Positions 7,933 through 15,558 of a DNA stretch of 41,302 nucleotides are shown in pieces. The DNA comes from Thermoplasmatales archaeon SW_10_69_26 (GTDB lineage: Archaea; Thermoplasmatota; SW-10-69-26). The stretch is taken from positions 1 through 41,302 of the forward strand of contig PXUB01000048.1 of NCBI GenBank assembly GCA_003009755.1, in the 5' to 3' direction. The position numbers were made by a program, and so were the translations under genes. Position 1 is the first letter of the stretch, and every line of letters begins with the position of its first letter. The notes under the pieces were generated by a model. It saw only the letters and a list, made by a program, of their open reading frames with translations, did no database searches and was not told where the DNA came from.

Positions 7933-8035
7933 CGAGAGGCCGGTGGAGGTCGATCGGCCTCTCGTAAGAGCACGACCCGAGCGAAGCGAGGGTCGTGCGA
8001 ACTCCGAGATCGGCATCGATCGCGCGGTCTCGGAG
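7933..8035 (+). terminator. Three consecutive hairpins after tRNA-Asn
   Basis: Three inverted repeats follow the tRNA: CGAGAGGCCG/CGGCCTCTCG (7933-7942, 7955-7964), CACGACCC/GGGTCGTG (7971-7978, 7990-7997, loop GAGCGAAGCGA) and CTCCGAGA/TCTCGGAG (8002-8009, 8028-8035). No strong T-run follows, so termination or processing is inferred from position only. The rest of the 7930-8204 gap shows nothing else apart from a weak TATA-like CTTTTGC near 8173. Confidence 0.45.
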
Positions 8036-8204
8036 CCCTCTGCGCGACGAGCCCCCGAGCGCCCGCGGTCTCGCGGTTGCCAAGCTCTCTCCCTTGCTCC
8101 ACGTCCACCGCTCTCGCGTCGAAGCGCCGACCCCGCCCTGGTTGCGAAGCTCTCGTCGCTATCCCAGGCCTTTTGCGTTCCGGCGCCGTTCGGTTGGCTC
8201 GGCG

Positions 8205-8843
8205 ATGGAACGGAACCTTGGGGGGTCGGCTGGGGTCGCGCTCGTGGTTGGGATCGCGCTCGTGCTCAGCATGGGGATCTCGCCCACCGTGGCCGCAGAC
8301 CACGATCCGCCGAACAACAAGTTGACGATCGACCTCAGCTCGCTTTTCATCGATCCGATCGTGGCCTGCTTCACGCCGTTCGAGGGCGTCCACGTCGACG
8401 AGGAGGTCCGCGTGCAGGAGGACCGCCAGCTCGTCCCCGAGGGCTTCGAGGCCGAGGCGGGCGGCGGCGAGCGCGAGGTCGCCGGCGAGCAGGTCGACGT
8501 GCCCGGCGTATCGGCAGGCGTCGGCGATCTGAACCGGACGGCCACGTTCGATATCGACGAGGAGAGGTCTGCGCACGCGAACTCGTCCCAGACCCGGCAA
8601 CAGGTCGGCGGCGACCGCGTCTTCGTACCGGGTGTCTCGATCGTCGTCGGCGACGAGGAGGTCTTCGCCGCCGGCGGCGAGTGGGTCGAGCTTCCGGGCG
8701 AGGAGCTGGGGATCGGCGTCGACCGGAACGTGACGGTCGGCGTCCAACAGGGGTTCGACGGCAACGTCACCGTGGACGAGACGGTCACCATAGATCAGAC
8801 CGTGAACGGCCTCACGGTTTGCATCGAGCTCCCGCAGCTATAG
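8205..8843 (+). CDS. Secreted protein of unknown function with repeated strand motifs
   Basis: A 212-residue exported protein. Residues 1-30 form a signal peptide ending near TVAA, and there is no C-terminal membrane segment, so it is probably released or held by a partner. The mature part has two cysteines, C55 (IVACF) and C206 (TVCIEL), near its two ends, which could form a disulfide. The middle is repetitive: VDVPGVSAGVGD recurs as VFVPGVSIVVGD, each followed by acidic text, and the end alternates T and V residues (GNVTVDETVTIDQTV), suggesting a beta-helix or sandwich. Several N-glycosylation sequons occur (NRT, NSS, NVT). The ATG is chosen because it begins the signal peptide; a weak TATA-like CTTTTGC lies about 31 bases before. 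No family recognised. Confidence 0.75.
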   Translation: MERNLGGSAGVALVVGIALVLSMGISPTVAADHDPPNNKLTIDLSSLFIDPIVACFTPFEGVHVDEEVRVQEDRQLVPEGFEAEAGGGEREVAGEQVDVPGVSAGVGDLNRTATFDIDEERSAHANSSQTRQQVGGDRVFVPGVSIVVGDEEVFAAGGEWVELPGEELGIGVDRNVTVGVQQGFDGNVTVDETVTIDQTVNGLTVCIELPQL

Positions 8844-8889
8844 ACCGCCGCTAGGTTCGTGTACCCCATCTCGCAGAGGGAGGGGAGCG

Positions 8890-9039
8890 ATGCGCCGGAT
8901 CCCGCTGCGAGGCGACGACTCGGACGACGCCGTCCGGGAGGTGGACGAAGCCGACGCTGGGGTCTTGTTCGCGATCATGGATCGGCTCGCCGAGGTCGTC
9001 CCCCAGGTAGGCGACGACAGCGAGGGTGATCCGAGCTAG
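8890..9039 (+). CDS. Small acidic protein, 49 residues
   Basis: A short reading frame encoding MRRIPLRGDDSDDAVREV and continuing to the TAG at 9037-9039. Nearly every codon ends in G or C, as in the neighbouring genes, and a Shine-Dalgarno-like GGAGGGGAG sits just before the ATG. The protein is strongly acidic except for its first six residues, with one amphipathic helix-like stretch (AGVLFAIMDRLAEVV). It lies 46 bases after the secreted protein gene and may be co-transcribed. Its last four bases overlap the end of the convergent gene. Function unknown. Confidence 0.6.
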   Translation: MRRIPLRGDDSDDAVREVDEADAGVLFAIMDRLAEVVPQVGDDSEGDPS

Positions 9040-9350
9040 GCCTCCTCCCCGATCTGTTGACGGAGCTCGTTGGGCTCGACCTGGACGACGCGAGCCCGCA
9101 CCATGAAGAGGACGTGCTCCCAGGCGGCGTCCGGGACGTCCAGGATGTTGTTCTCGATGGCTTCCAGGCCCTCCAGGTCCGCGTCTCGGAGGGCGATGAT
9201 GTCGTTCACGGTCAGGAACGGCAGCCGGGACATGTCCGACCCGGTGGACCCTCGGATCGACTCGACGGAGCTACCGGTGGCCAGGTCGATCGGTTCCTCC
9301 TCGAGGGCCTGTTCGATCTGGCGGATCCGCTCGGGCGCGTCCGGGGACAC
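9036..9350 (-). CDS. Hypothetical acidic protein, 104 residues
   Basis: A soluble, acidic protein with an N-terminal helix (ERIRQIEQALEEEPIDL), a middle motif LPFLTVNDIIALRDADLEGLEAIENNILDVP, and a C-terminal hydrophobic segment (WEHVLFMVRARVVQVE). The middle motif suggests a helix-rich fold, perhaps a helix-hairpin-type interaction domain, but I recognise no family. The start is a GTG placed 26-27 bases from a TTCATAAG box on the minus strand. It converges with the small acidic gene and is divergent from the large surface-protein operon starting at 9481. Confidence 0.7.
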   Translation of the reverse strand: MSPDAPERIRQIEQALEEEPIDLATGSSVESIRGSTGSDMSRLPFLTVNDIIALRDADLEGLEAIENNILDVPDAAWEHVLFMVRARVVQVEPNELRQQIGEEA

Positions 9351-9372
9351 GTCAGCCCAACGGTCACTGACC

Positions 9373-9381
9373 CCTTATGAA
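9373..9381 (-). promoter_or_regulatory. TATA box for the hypothetical at 9036-9350
   Basis: TTCATAAGG on the minus strand, 26-27 bases before the GTG at 9350. Confidence 0.6.
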
Positions 9382-9448
9382 CGTTCCCGCCGGGGGACGG
9401 TGCCGAGCCCCGCCGGGAGGCTCACGTTTCGACGGTCGCCGGATAACC

Positions 9449-9459
9449 GGTTTATTTAC
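9449..9459 (+). promoter_or_regulatory. TATA box of the 9481-13725 surface-protein operon
   Basis: GGTTTATTTAC is centred 26-27 bases before the ATG at 9481; it is one of the best boxes in the window. Confidence 0.7.
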
Positions 9460-9480
9460 CCAACCGGCCAAGTCGACGTG

Positions 9481-11409
9481 ATGATGCGACGACGATGGCT
9501 CGTGTTCGCCGTGGCGGCCCTGCTGATCACGCCGGCAGGCGCCGTGCTCGCCCAGAACGACACGAACGAGACGAACGAGACGGACGGCGACGGCTTCGAC
9601 GCCAACGAGAGCGCCAACGCCTCCGACGACGAAGCCGACGAGGACGACGAGGAGGCCGAGGACGCCGACCAGGCGGACGAAGCCGAAGAAGCCGACGAGG
9701 ACGAGGCCGACGACGACGAGGCCGAGCAGGCTCGGGCCCGCGGCAGCTCGTCCAGCTGGACCGAGGACAACGGCACCTACACCGGCGAGTTCCTCCAGGT
9801 CACCGTCGACGAGGAGCTGCCCGGCCTCCGCGAGGTCACCTACGTCGAGCACGACGCGACCGTCTTCGCGTCCGTCGCGCTCTCCGGCGAGGCGTTCACC
9901 CACCACGCCAACCAGCACGTGCTGTCCGGGGAGACCGACGCCAACGAGTTCGCCGCGGTCGACGACGACGGCGGCCACCTGACCCTCGAGGGCGACGACG
10001 GCAACGCCACTCTCGAGGCCGCCGTCGCCGACGGCGTCGACGTCAACGCCAGCGACCGCTACAGCGACGACTCCTCCGCCTACCAGCTCCACCTCGGCAA
10101 CGAGACCTTCTGGGTCTACGGCGAGGACCTCGCCTACGACAACGGGACGTTCGCCGTCGACGACGAGGCTCGCCTCTCGCAGACGTTCCCCGCCGAGGAG
10201 GCCGAAGCCGAACGCGCCGGGGAGGACGAGGACGAGCGCGAGGACCGCCGCGAGGCGGGCTCGCAGTGGGATCGCTCGAACGACACCTTCGAGGGCGACC
10301 ACGTCTCGTTCACGCTCGACGCCAACCAGACGCGCATCCTCGACTACGCGCTGACGGGCTCCGCGACGCCGGTGTTCACCGAGGCCGACATCCCCGAGGG
10401 CAACGAGTCCCAGTGGCGCGCCCACGGCAAGGCCTTCGAGATGCGCACGGACGAGGAACGCATCCGCGTCGTCGACGTGCCGCCGGCCATCCTCGAGATC
10501 CGCGCCGACGACGAGACCGAGGCCCACCTCGCGCTCGCCGACGGCGTCAACGCCACCGTGGTCGAGGCCGACGACGACGAGGCCGTCTACGAGCTGCAGC
10601 TCGACGGGAACCGGACCGCCTGGGTCTTAGGCGAGGACCTCACGCTCGCCAACGGCACGTTCACCGTCGGCGACCGCGCGATGTTCCGCGCCATGCCGAC
10701 CGACCCCAGCGCCTCCGCCAACCAAGGCCCCGGCAGCATGCCCGAGGCCGGCGACGAGCGCGGTCCGCCCGAGGACCGCGGCCCGCCGGAGGAGGCCGGC
10801 CCCGAGGACGAGGCTGAGGACGAGGACGAGGAGGAGCGCGGTCCCCCCGCTCACGCGCTCAACAACAGCGTCCGAACCCAGGTCGAGCAGGCCAAGGCCG
10901 CCGGCCAGGTCGGCGCCGAGGTCCACGTCGGCGACAACGGCTCCCAGCCCGTCGCCGTCGAGATGGGCGAGGTCCGCGTGACGAATACCTGGAGCCCCGC
11001 CGAGAACGGCTCGGCCGGCATGCAGATCCAGGCGCCCGACGACGCCCCGGCCACGACCGTGACGATGAACCTCGAGAAGGGCGCGCTCGGCAACGTCTCC
11101 ATCACCGACGCCCCGCAGAAGCTCAGCGTCGAGTACGACAACGAGACGATCGCGATGGCCGACAGCCTCGACGACGTGCTGGAGCCGACCGACGACGAGG
11201 GCGAGCCCGAGTACCTGCTCCTCGTCGGCGGCGAGGAGGTTCAGGTCCTCGTCAGCGTCCCCCACTTCAGCCCGCACCAGATCGAGGTCGTCGAGACGCA
11301 AAGCAGCCAACAGGTCGACAGCAGCCAGGTCCCCGGCTTCACCGCCGTCTCGCTGGCCCTCGCTAGCGGCCTGGCCGCCGCCGTCGCCGGCATCCGCCGC
11401 CACGGCTGA
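9481..11409 (+). CDS. Large acidic surface protein with PGF-CTERM-like anchor, unknown function
   Basis: A 642-residue exported protein. Residues 1-24 are a signal peptide (VLAQ). Residues 25-90 are a Thr/Asn/Asp/Glu-rich linker with many N-glycosylation sequons. Two related beta-rich modules follow, about 92-235 and 260-400; each ends with a matching phrase, WVYGEDLAYDNGTFAVDDEA and WVLGEDLTLANGTFTVGDRA. A charged disordered stretch (about 415-460) leads to a domain ending VLVSVPHFSPHQIEV. The C-terminus has PGF at 618, a hydrophobic segment and IRRHG, the layout of PGF-CTERM signals cleaved by archaeosortase A. I infer anchoring in the envelope. Two adjacent ATGs start it; the first fits the TATA spacing. 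The next gene carries the same kind of modules. Confidence 0.8.
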   Translation: MMRRRWLVFAVAALLITPAGAVLAQNDTNETNETDGDGFDANESANASDDEADEDDEEAEDADQADEAEEADEDEADDDEAEQARARGSSSSWTEDNGTYTGEFLQVTVDEELPGLREVTYVEHDATVFASVALSGEAFTHHANQHVLSGETDANEFAAVDDDGGHLTLEGDDGNATLEAAVADGVDVNASDRYSDDSSAYQLHLGNETFWVYGEDLAYDNGTFAVDDEARLSQTFPAEEAEAERAGEDEDEREDRREAGSQWDRSNDTFEGDHVSFTLDANQTRILDYALTGSATPVFTEADIPEGNESQWRAHGKAFEMRTDEERIRVVDVPPAILEIRADDETEAHLALADGVNATVVEADDDEAVYELQLDGNRTAWVLGEDLTLANGTFTVGDRAMFRAMPTDPSASANQGPGSMPEAGDERGPPEDRGPPEEAGPEDEAEDEDEEERGPPAHALNNSVRTQVEQAKAAGQVGAEVHVGDNGSQPVAVEMGEVRVTNTWSPAENGSAGMQIQAPDDAPATTVTMNLEKGALGNVSITDAPQKLSVEYDNETIAMADSLDDVLEPTDDEGEPEYLLLVGGEEVQVLVSVPHFSPHQIEVVETQSSQQVDSSQVPGFTAVSLALASGLAAAVAGIRRHG

Positions 11410-11433
11410 ACCACGACGAAGGAGGAACGAACC

Positions 11434-13725
11434 ATGCACAAGTCGGCCGTCGTCCTGATCGGGCTCGCGCTCACGCTCGCCCCCGCCATCCCCAGCCTCG
11501 CCCAGGGGCAAGCCGGCGAGGGGCCGCCCGGTGAGGGCTGCTCGGCCGCCCCCTTCGAAGGCGAGCACTGGACCCTCGACGTCGATCGGGCCCTGCCCGG
11601 CGCCGTCGACCTCACCCTGACCGCGAGCAACGCCACCCTCGCCGACGAGATCGGTCTCCCCGGCGAGGAGATCGACTGCGGCATCGAGGACGACCGCGTG
11701 CGCCTGTCCACCGACGCCGGCGAGCTCCGCATCCGCGACCGCGCCGAGCTCCGCCTGGGCCTGGCGACCGACGACGAGGCCCCCGCGAGCATCGCGCTCG
11801 CCTCCGCGGTCGCCGTCGAGGACGCGGCCGACGACGAGGGCGAGGACCGCTACCGACTGACGCCCGAGGACGGACCCACGCTCGTCCTCACCGGCGAGGC
11901 GATCAGCCTCTCCGAGGACGGGACCACGCTGACGGTCACCGGCGACGCCCAGCTGTTCCGCGACCCCTCCGACGAGGGAGACGACCGCGAGCAGGCCCGC
12001 GGCGGCTCGGACGAGGCCTCGGCCAACCGGACCGACCGCGGCCAAGCCGACGACGGGAACGAGACCGACGACGGACCCGAGACCGAGGACGGGACCGACG
12101 ACGAGCGCGAGGCCTCGGACCGCGGCCGCGAGCGCGGCCCCCCTCGGTCGACCGTGAGGCAGGCTACCTATGCGGTCGGCGCCGCCGAGCTGCGGCTCGC
12201 CGACGACACGCTGCACGAGGTCTCCTGGCGCAACGCCACCCTGTTCCGATCCATCGAGGTCCCCGGCCTCACCCCGGCCGAGGAACGCCGCCAAGGCCCC
12301 CAGCTAGAGCTCGAAGGCGAGGACGCCCGGATCCGCCTGGCGGCCGCCGGCGGCTTGATGGGCCGCATCGACGCCGACGAGACCCTCGAGGTGCGCCTGT
12401 CCGAGGAGGTCGAGGCCCAGCGAGAGGGCGAGCACGTCTTCCTGTCGACCGACAACCTGCTCGTCGTCGTCGAAGGCGACGAGCTCGTGCTCGACGATCG
12501 CAACCTGACCGCCGGGGAGCTGCGGTTCCACGCCCGGTCCCCCCAACAGAACGACGGCCCGGTCTGGCGCGGCCAGGACACCCAGGCCGCCGAGCTGCCC
12601 TACACGTTCGAGGGCCGCAACGTCGCCTTCGAGCTGCACGAGGACGGGCTCCGCAACGCCAGCGTCCACGGCACGCCGGTCGGCGAGGTCAGCTTCGACC
12701 CGATCGCGATCGAGGAGCTCGAACGCCGAGGCGCCAGCTTCGCCGTGGAGGGCGAGAGCTTCGAGCTGCGCCTCCAGGACACGCCCGCCGTCCAGCTGCA
12801 CCTCGAGGCCGACAACCTCACCGCCGACCTGCCGGCCGAGACCACGCTGCCCTCCGGCGCCCAGGTGACCACCGACGTCGAGGCGGACGAGCTCGGGCTG
12901 CGCGTGAACCGACCCGCGGACGCGCTCGCCAACGAGACCAGCGTCGACCACCGCCCCGCCGAGCAACCGGTCGAGCGGACCGAGGGACCCCAGCCCGGTC
13001 TCGAGACGAGCAGTGACGAGGGCCGCCTGGGCGTGGAAAGCCCCAGCCCGAACACGATCACGACGCGCTTCGACAGCAGCGACGAGCTGGCGCCGAACGT
13101 CAGCGTCGAGCTGGGCCTGGCTCGGGCGATGCTGATCGACGACACCAACGGCAACAACCGCGTCGACGTCGGCGAGCCCGCCCTAGCCGAACGCCCGCTG
13201 GCCAACGGGACCGCCCGGGTCGAGGGCGACGAGCTCGTGCACCGGTTCGCGCTGTGGTCGGGCAACCTGACCGTGACCGTCGAGCCGGGCAACGAGACGG
13301 CCAAGGTCACCTACGTCGCCGAGAACCTCTCGGCCCCGCCCGGGACGCTGTTCGTGCTCGAGACCAGCGTGCAGGCGCCGCCCGACGCGAACCTGACGCC
13401 CACCGACACCGGCGTGATCGTCGAGAACGGCACGACCAGCGCCGCCTACAGCGCCACCGGGCCCGTCACCGTCGACGGCGAGGAGGCCTGGGCCCAGCGC
13501 TCGATCTTCGTCGACGGCGACGACCGCGTCCGCGTGCTCGTCGCCTACCCCGCCGGCGACGACATCGTGCACGATCCGACCGTGTCGGTGCAAAGCAGCG
13601 CGAGCGAGGTCGCCCAGCAGCTGGCCGCCAGCCCCTACGCCATCCTCGTCGGGGCCGGCCTGGCCGCCATCATGGTCGTGGCCACCGTCGCCTACCGGCG
13701 CCGCCAACGCCCGCCGCGACCCTGA
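11434..13725 (+). CDS. Large modular surface protein with C-terminal membrane anchor
   Basis: A 763-residue exported protein in an operon with the previous gene; GGAGGA at 11421-11426 is a clear ribosome binding site. Residues 1-23 are a signal peptide. About 28-185, 245-375 and 385-510 look like three copies of the same beta-rich module as in the preceding protein, separated by acidic sequon-rich linkers. From about 540 a different domain begins: it has an EF-hand-like loop DDTNGNNRVDVGEP at 569 and the phrase YPAGDDIVHDP at 705. That domain recurs in the 20185-21273 gene. The end is a membrane helix (about 730-750) followed by YRRRQRPPRP inside the cell. No PGF motif is present, so this protein is anchored by its own helix. 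Role unknown. Confidence 0.8.
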   Translation: MHKSAVVLIGLALTLAPAIPSLAQGQAGEGPPGEGCSAAPFEGEHWTLDVDRALPGAVDLTLTASNATLADEIGLPGEEIDCGIEDDRVRLSTDAGELRIRDRAELRLGLATDDEAPASIALASAVAVEDAADDEGEDRYRLTPEDGPTLVLTGEAISLSEDGTTLTVTGDAQLFRDPSDEGDDREQARGGSDEASANRTDRGQADDGNETDDGPETEDGTDDEREASDRGRERGPPRSTVRQATYAVGAAELRLADDTLHEVSWRNATLFRSIEVPGLTPAEERRQGPQLELEGEDARIRLAAAGGLMGRIDADETLEVRLSEEVEAQREGEHVFLSTDNLLVVVEGDELVLDDRNLTAGELRFHARSPQQNDGPVWRGQDTQAAELPYTFEGRNVAFELHEDGLRNASVHGTPVGEVSFDPIAIEELERRGASFAVEGESFELRLQDTPAVQLHLEADNLTADLPAETTLPSGAQVTTDVEADELGLRVNRPADALANETSVDHRPAEQPVERTEGPQPGLETSSDEGRLGVESPSPNTITTRFDSSDELAPNVSVELGLARAMLIDDTNGNNRVDVGEPALAERPLANGTARVEGDELVHRFALWSGNLTVTVEPGNETAKVTYVAENLSAPPGTLFVLETSVQAPPDANLTPTDTGVIVENGTTSAAYSATGPVTVDGEEAWAQRSIFVDGDDRVRVLVAYPAGDDIVHDPTVSVQSSASEVAQQLAASPYAILVGAGLAAIMVVATVAYRRRQRPPRP

Positions 13726-13774
13726 GGTGAAGGACGCTCGCCTCGGCGGGCCGTGGCCGAGGCGAACCCGCCGG

Positions 13775-13784
13775 TTCATTTAAC
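13775..13784 (+). promoter_or_regulatory. TATA box of the membrane protein/regulator pair
   Basis: TTCATTTAAC is centred 27 bases before the ATG at 13806. This decides against an in-frame GTG at 13800. Confidence 0.6.
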
Positions 13785-13805
13785 CAGCGGCGCTGTTCGG
13801 TGGCC

Positions 13806-14078
13806 ATGGCGAGCGTGGCCGACGTGGCCGCGGGGGCCGCCGGCGCCGGTGCCCTGCTGGGGTTGGCGTTGACGGTGATCGCCGCCATCGCCTACCGGCG
13901 CACCCGCGGTTCGCGCAACCTGTACCTCTCCGTTGCCTTCCTGCTGTTGTCCGTGCAGGCGGGCCTGAGCGCCTACCTGCTCCAGCTGCGCGCCGATCTC
14001 CCCCCGCTGTGGTTGGCCGTACCGATCGCGAAGACGGCCGCGCTCGTGCTGATGTACCTCGCCTTGCTCCGGGTGTGA
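13806..14078 (+). CDS. Small three-helix membrane protein
   Basis: A 90-residue integral membrane protein with three predicted helices (about residues 8-27, 38-58 and 66-87) separated by a short basic loop YRRTRGSRN and a loop LRADLPPLW. It has no recognisable motif beyond topology. Its stop overlaps the ATG of the following winged-helix regulator by one base (TGATG). A small multi-helix membrane protein encoded with a DNA-binding protein is a recurring archaeal arrangement, and the membrane protein may sense a signal for the regulator; this is inference. A TATA box 27 bases upstream makes the transcript leaderless. Confidence 0.75.
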   Translation: MASVADVAAGAAGAGALLGLALTVIAAIAYRRTRGSRNLYLSVAFLLLSVQAGLSAYLLQLRADLPPLWLAVPIAKTAALVLMYLALLRV

Positions 14079-14683
14079 TGGTGCTGAGCTGCCATCGTGG
14101 TCGACCGACCGGCGTCCTCGTGCTCCTCGTCGCCCAGTCCGGCGAGGACCCCACGGACCTGGAGAAGCGCCGGCGCGTCTTCCTCACCGTGAACCGCTAC
14201 CCCGGCCTCACGCTGGCACGCCTGGCCCGCGAAGCCGACGTCGACGAGTCGCTGGCCCGCTACCACGTTCGCATCCTCGAGGACGCCAAGCTCGTCCGAT
14301 CCGAGGAGGAGGGCGGCCACCGCCGCATCTTCCCGCTCGAGAAGACCAAGGCCGGCGCGGCCGACCCACTCGACGAGCGAGACCGGCAGTGGCTGGCCTT
14401 GCTGCGACGACCGCCGATCCTGCGCGCCGTCGTCGCCCTGTTGCACGAGGAACCGATGAACGCCGGCGGGCTCGCGGAGGCCTGCGGCGTCTCCCGTTCG
14501 ACGGCCAGCCACCACATCTCCCGCATGGAGGAGGGCGAGATCGTCGCCATCGAGCGCGATGGACGATCGCGCATGATCTCGTTGGCCGACCGCGAGCGCG
14601 TCGTCGGCCTGCTGGCCGAGCACCCGCCCCCGCCCGACATGGTGCAGGGCTTCATCGAGGCCTGGGACGACCTGGGGTTGTGA
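14078..14683 (+). CDS. Tandem winged-helix transcriptional regulator
   Basis: A 201-residue protein with two winged-helix DNA-binding domains. The first, about residues 30-90, contains PGLTLARLAREADVDESLARYHVRILED and a wing LVRSEEEGGHRRIFPL. The second, about 108-180, contains MNAGGLAEACGVSRSTASHHISRMEEGEIV and a wing AIERDGRSRMISL, an ArsR/MarR-like pattern. The N-terminus has a hydrophobic stretch (GVLVLLVAQ) that might dock to the membrane protein encoded just upstream, or the true start could lie later. The one-base overlap with that gene favours the ATG at 14078. It probably regulates genes in response to a membrane signal; targets are not evident. Confidence 0.8.
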   Translation: MVLSCHRGRPTGVLVLLVAQSGEDPTDLEKRRRVFLTVNRYPGLTLARLAREADVDESLARYHVRILEDAKLVRSEEEGGHRRIFPLEKTKAGAADPLDERDRQWLALLRRPPILRAVVALLHEEPMNAGGLAEACGVSRSTASHHISRMEEGEIVAIERDGRSRMISLADRERVVGLLAEHPPPPDMVQGFIEAWDDLGL

Positions 14684-14756
14684 GGGCTACTCCTCGCGGG
14701 CTCCCTCGCTCAGGCCTCGCTCGCGTCGTCGGGTCCTTCCCGGTCGTGAGGGGGGT

Positions 14757-15428
14757 TCAGGTTCGCGGCGGCTTGCCCGGCTTGGCCGGGATCACGTCGA
14801 GCACGTCCTCGACGTCGGCGAGCACGAGATCGGCCTCGGCGACCTCGCCGGCCGCCAGCGTCGTGGCGACGCCGACGACGACCATGCCGGCCTTGCGAGC
14901 GCTCTGGATGCCGCGCGGCGCGTTCTCGACCGCCAGGCAACGCTCGGGCTCGACGCCCAGCCCCTCGGCCGCCGTCTCGAAGGCCTGGGGATGGGGCTTG
15001 TCGTGCTCGTAGGTCTCCTCGCTGGCCACGAAATCGAACCGGTCGGCCAGCTCGCCGGCGATGCCCGGCACGTTCTCGCGCCGCGTGCCGGTGCAGATCG
15101 CCAGCGGGTACCCGCGCTCGTCGATCGTCTCGACGACCTGGCGCGCCCACGGATACAGGCCCGGCTCGCCGATGCGCTCGAAGACGCGCTGCTTGATCGT
15201 GGCCAGGCGTCCGACGAGCTCCTCGTCCGGGTCGCGGCCGGCCTCCTCCATGAACGATCGGATGATCGTCTCCGAGCGCGCGCCCTCGCGCAAGTACACC
15301 TGATGGACGTCGACCGGGACGCCCAGCGGTTGCAGCGTCAGCTGGTAGGCGACCGCGTGGACCTGGATGGAGCTGGCCAGCACGCCGTCGAAGTCGAACA
15401 CGACGGCATCGATCGGGCGCTCGGACAC
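14757..15428 (-). CDS. HAD-superfamily hydrolase, beta-phosphoglucomutase/phosphatase-like
   Basis: A 223-residue cytoplasmic HAD protein. Motif I is VVFDFDGVL with nucleophile Asp12 and Asp14. A helical cap follows (about 20-90). Motif II is AICTGTRR, the conserved lysine is in HDKPHPQ, and motif III is LAVENAPRGIQSARKAG. The cap type and the KPHPxxF and ENAPxGI phrases place it with beta-phosphoglucomutase and phosphoglycolate phosphatase relatives, where the substrate is a small phosphorylated sugar or acid; which one cannot be told. A TAAAGCC-type box on the minus strand about 26 bases upstream supports the ATG. It stands alone, convergent with the regulator gene, and the 73-base gap between them holds nothing notable. 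Confidence 0.88.
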   Translation of the reverse strand: MSERPIDAVVFDFDGVLASSIQVHAVAYQLTLQPLGVPVDVHQVYLREGARSETIIRSFMEEAGRDPDEELVGRLATIKQRVFERIGEPGLYPWARQVVETIDERGYPLAICTGTRRENVPGIAGELADRFDFVASEETYEHDKPHPQAFETAAEGLGVEPERCLAVENAPRGIQSARKAGMVVVGVATTLAAGEVAEADLVLADVEDVLDVIPAKPGKPPRT

Positions 15429-15451
15429 GGCCCGGGATACCGCTGCGCGGT

Positions 15452-15461
15452 AAGGGCTTTA
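15452..15461 (-). promoter_or_regulatory. TATA box of the HAD hydrolase
   Basis: GTAAAGCCCT on the minus strand is about 26-29 bases before the ATG at 15428. Confidence 0.45.
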
Positions 15462-15527
15462 CCCCCAGAGAGGAAGCCGAGGACGGGGAGGCTGGAACCC
15501 GACCGGAGAGCCGTCGACCGAGCGCGA

Positions 15528-15537
15528 AGCTCTTGAG
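15528..15537 (+). promoter_or_regulatory. Weak TATA-like box of the B3/B4-domain gene
   Basis: AAGCTCTTGA is centred about 26 bases before the GTG at 15559. The sequence is a poor match, but the spacing fits. Confidence 0.35.
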
Positions 15538-15558
15538 TCACGGTCGCGATGGACGGCC

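Noticed and set aside
7801-8016. Upstream extension of gatC through the tRNA-Asn gene
   Set aside because: It would run across the promoter and the antisense of the tRNA. The GTG at 7800 fits both family length and TATA spacing.
9565-9735. Repetitive GAC/GAG-rich DNA as a possible repeat array or CRISPR
   Set aside because: It encodes the Asp/Glu linker of a surface protein; there are no regular repeat-spacer units. No CRISPR array, rRNA gene or insertion sequence was found anywhere in the window.
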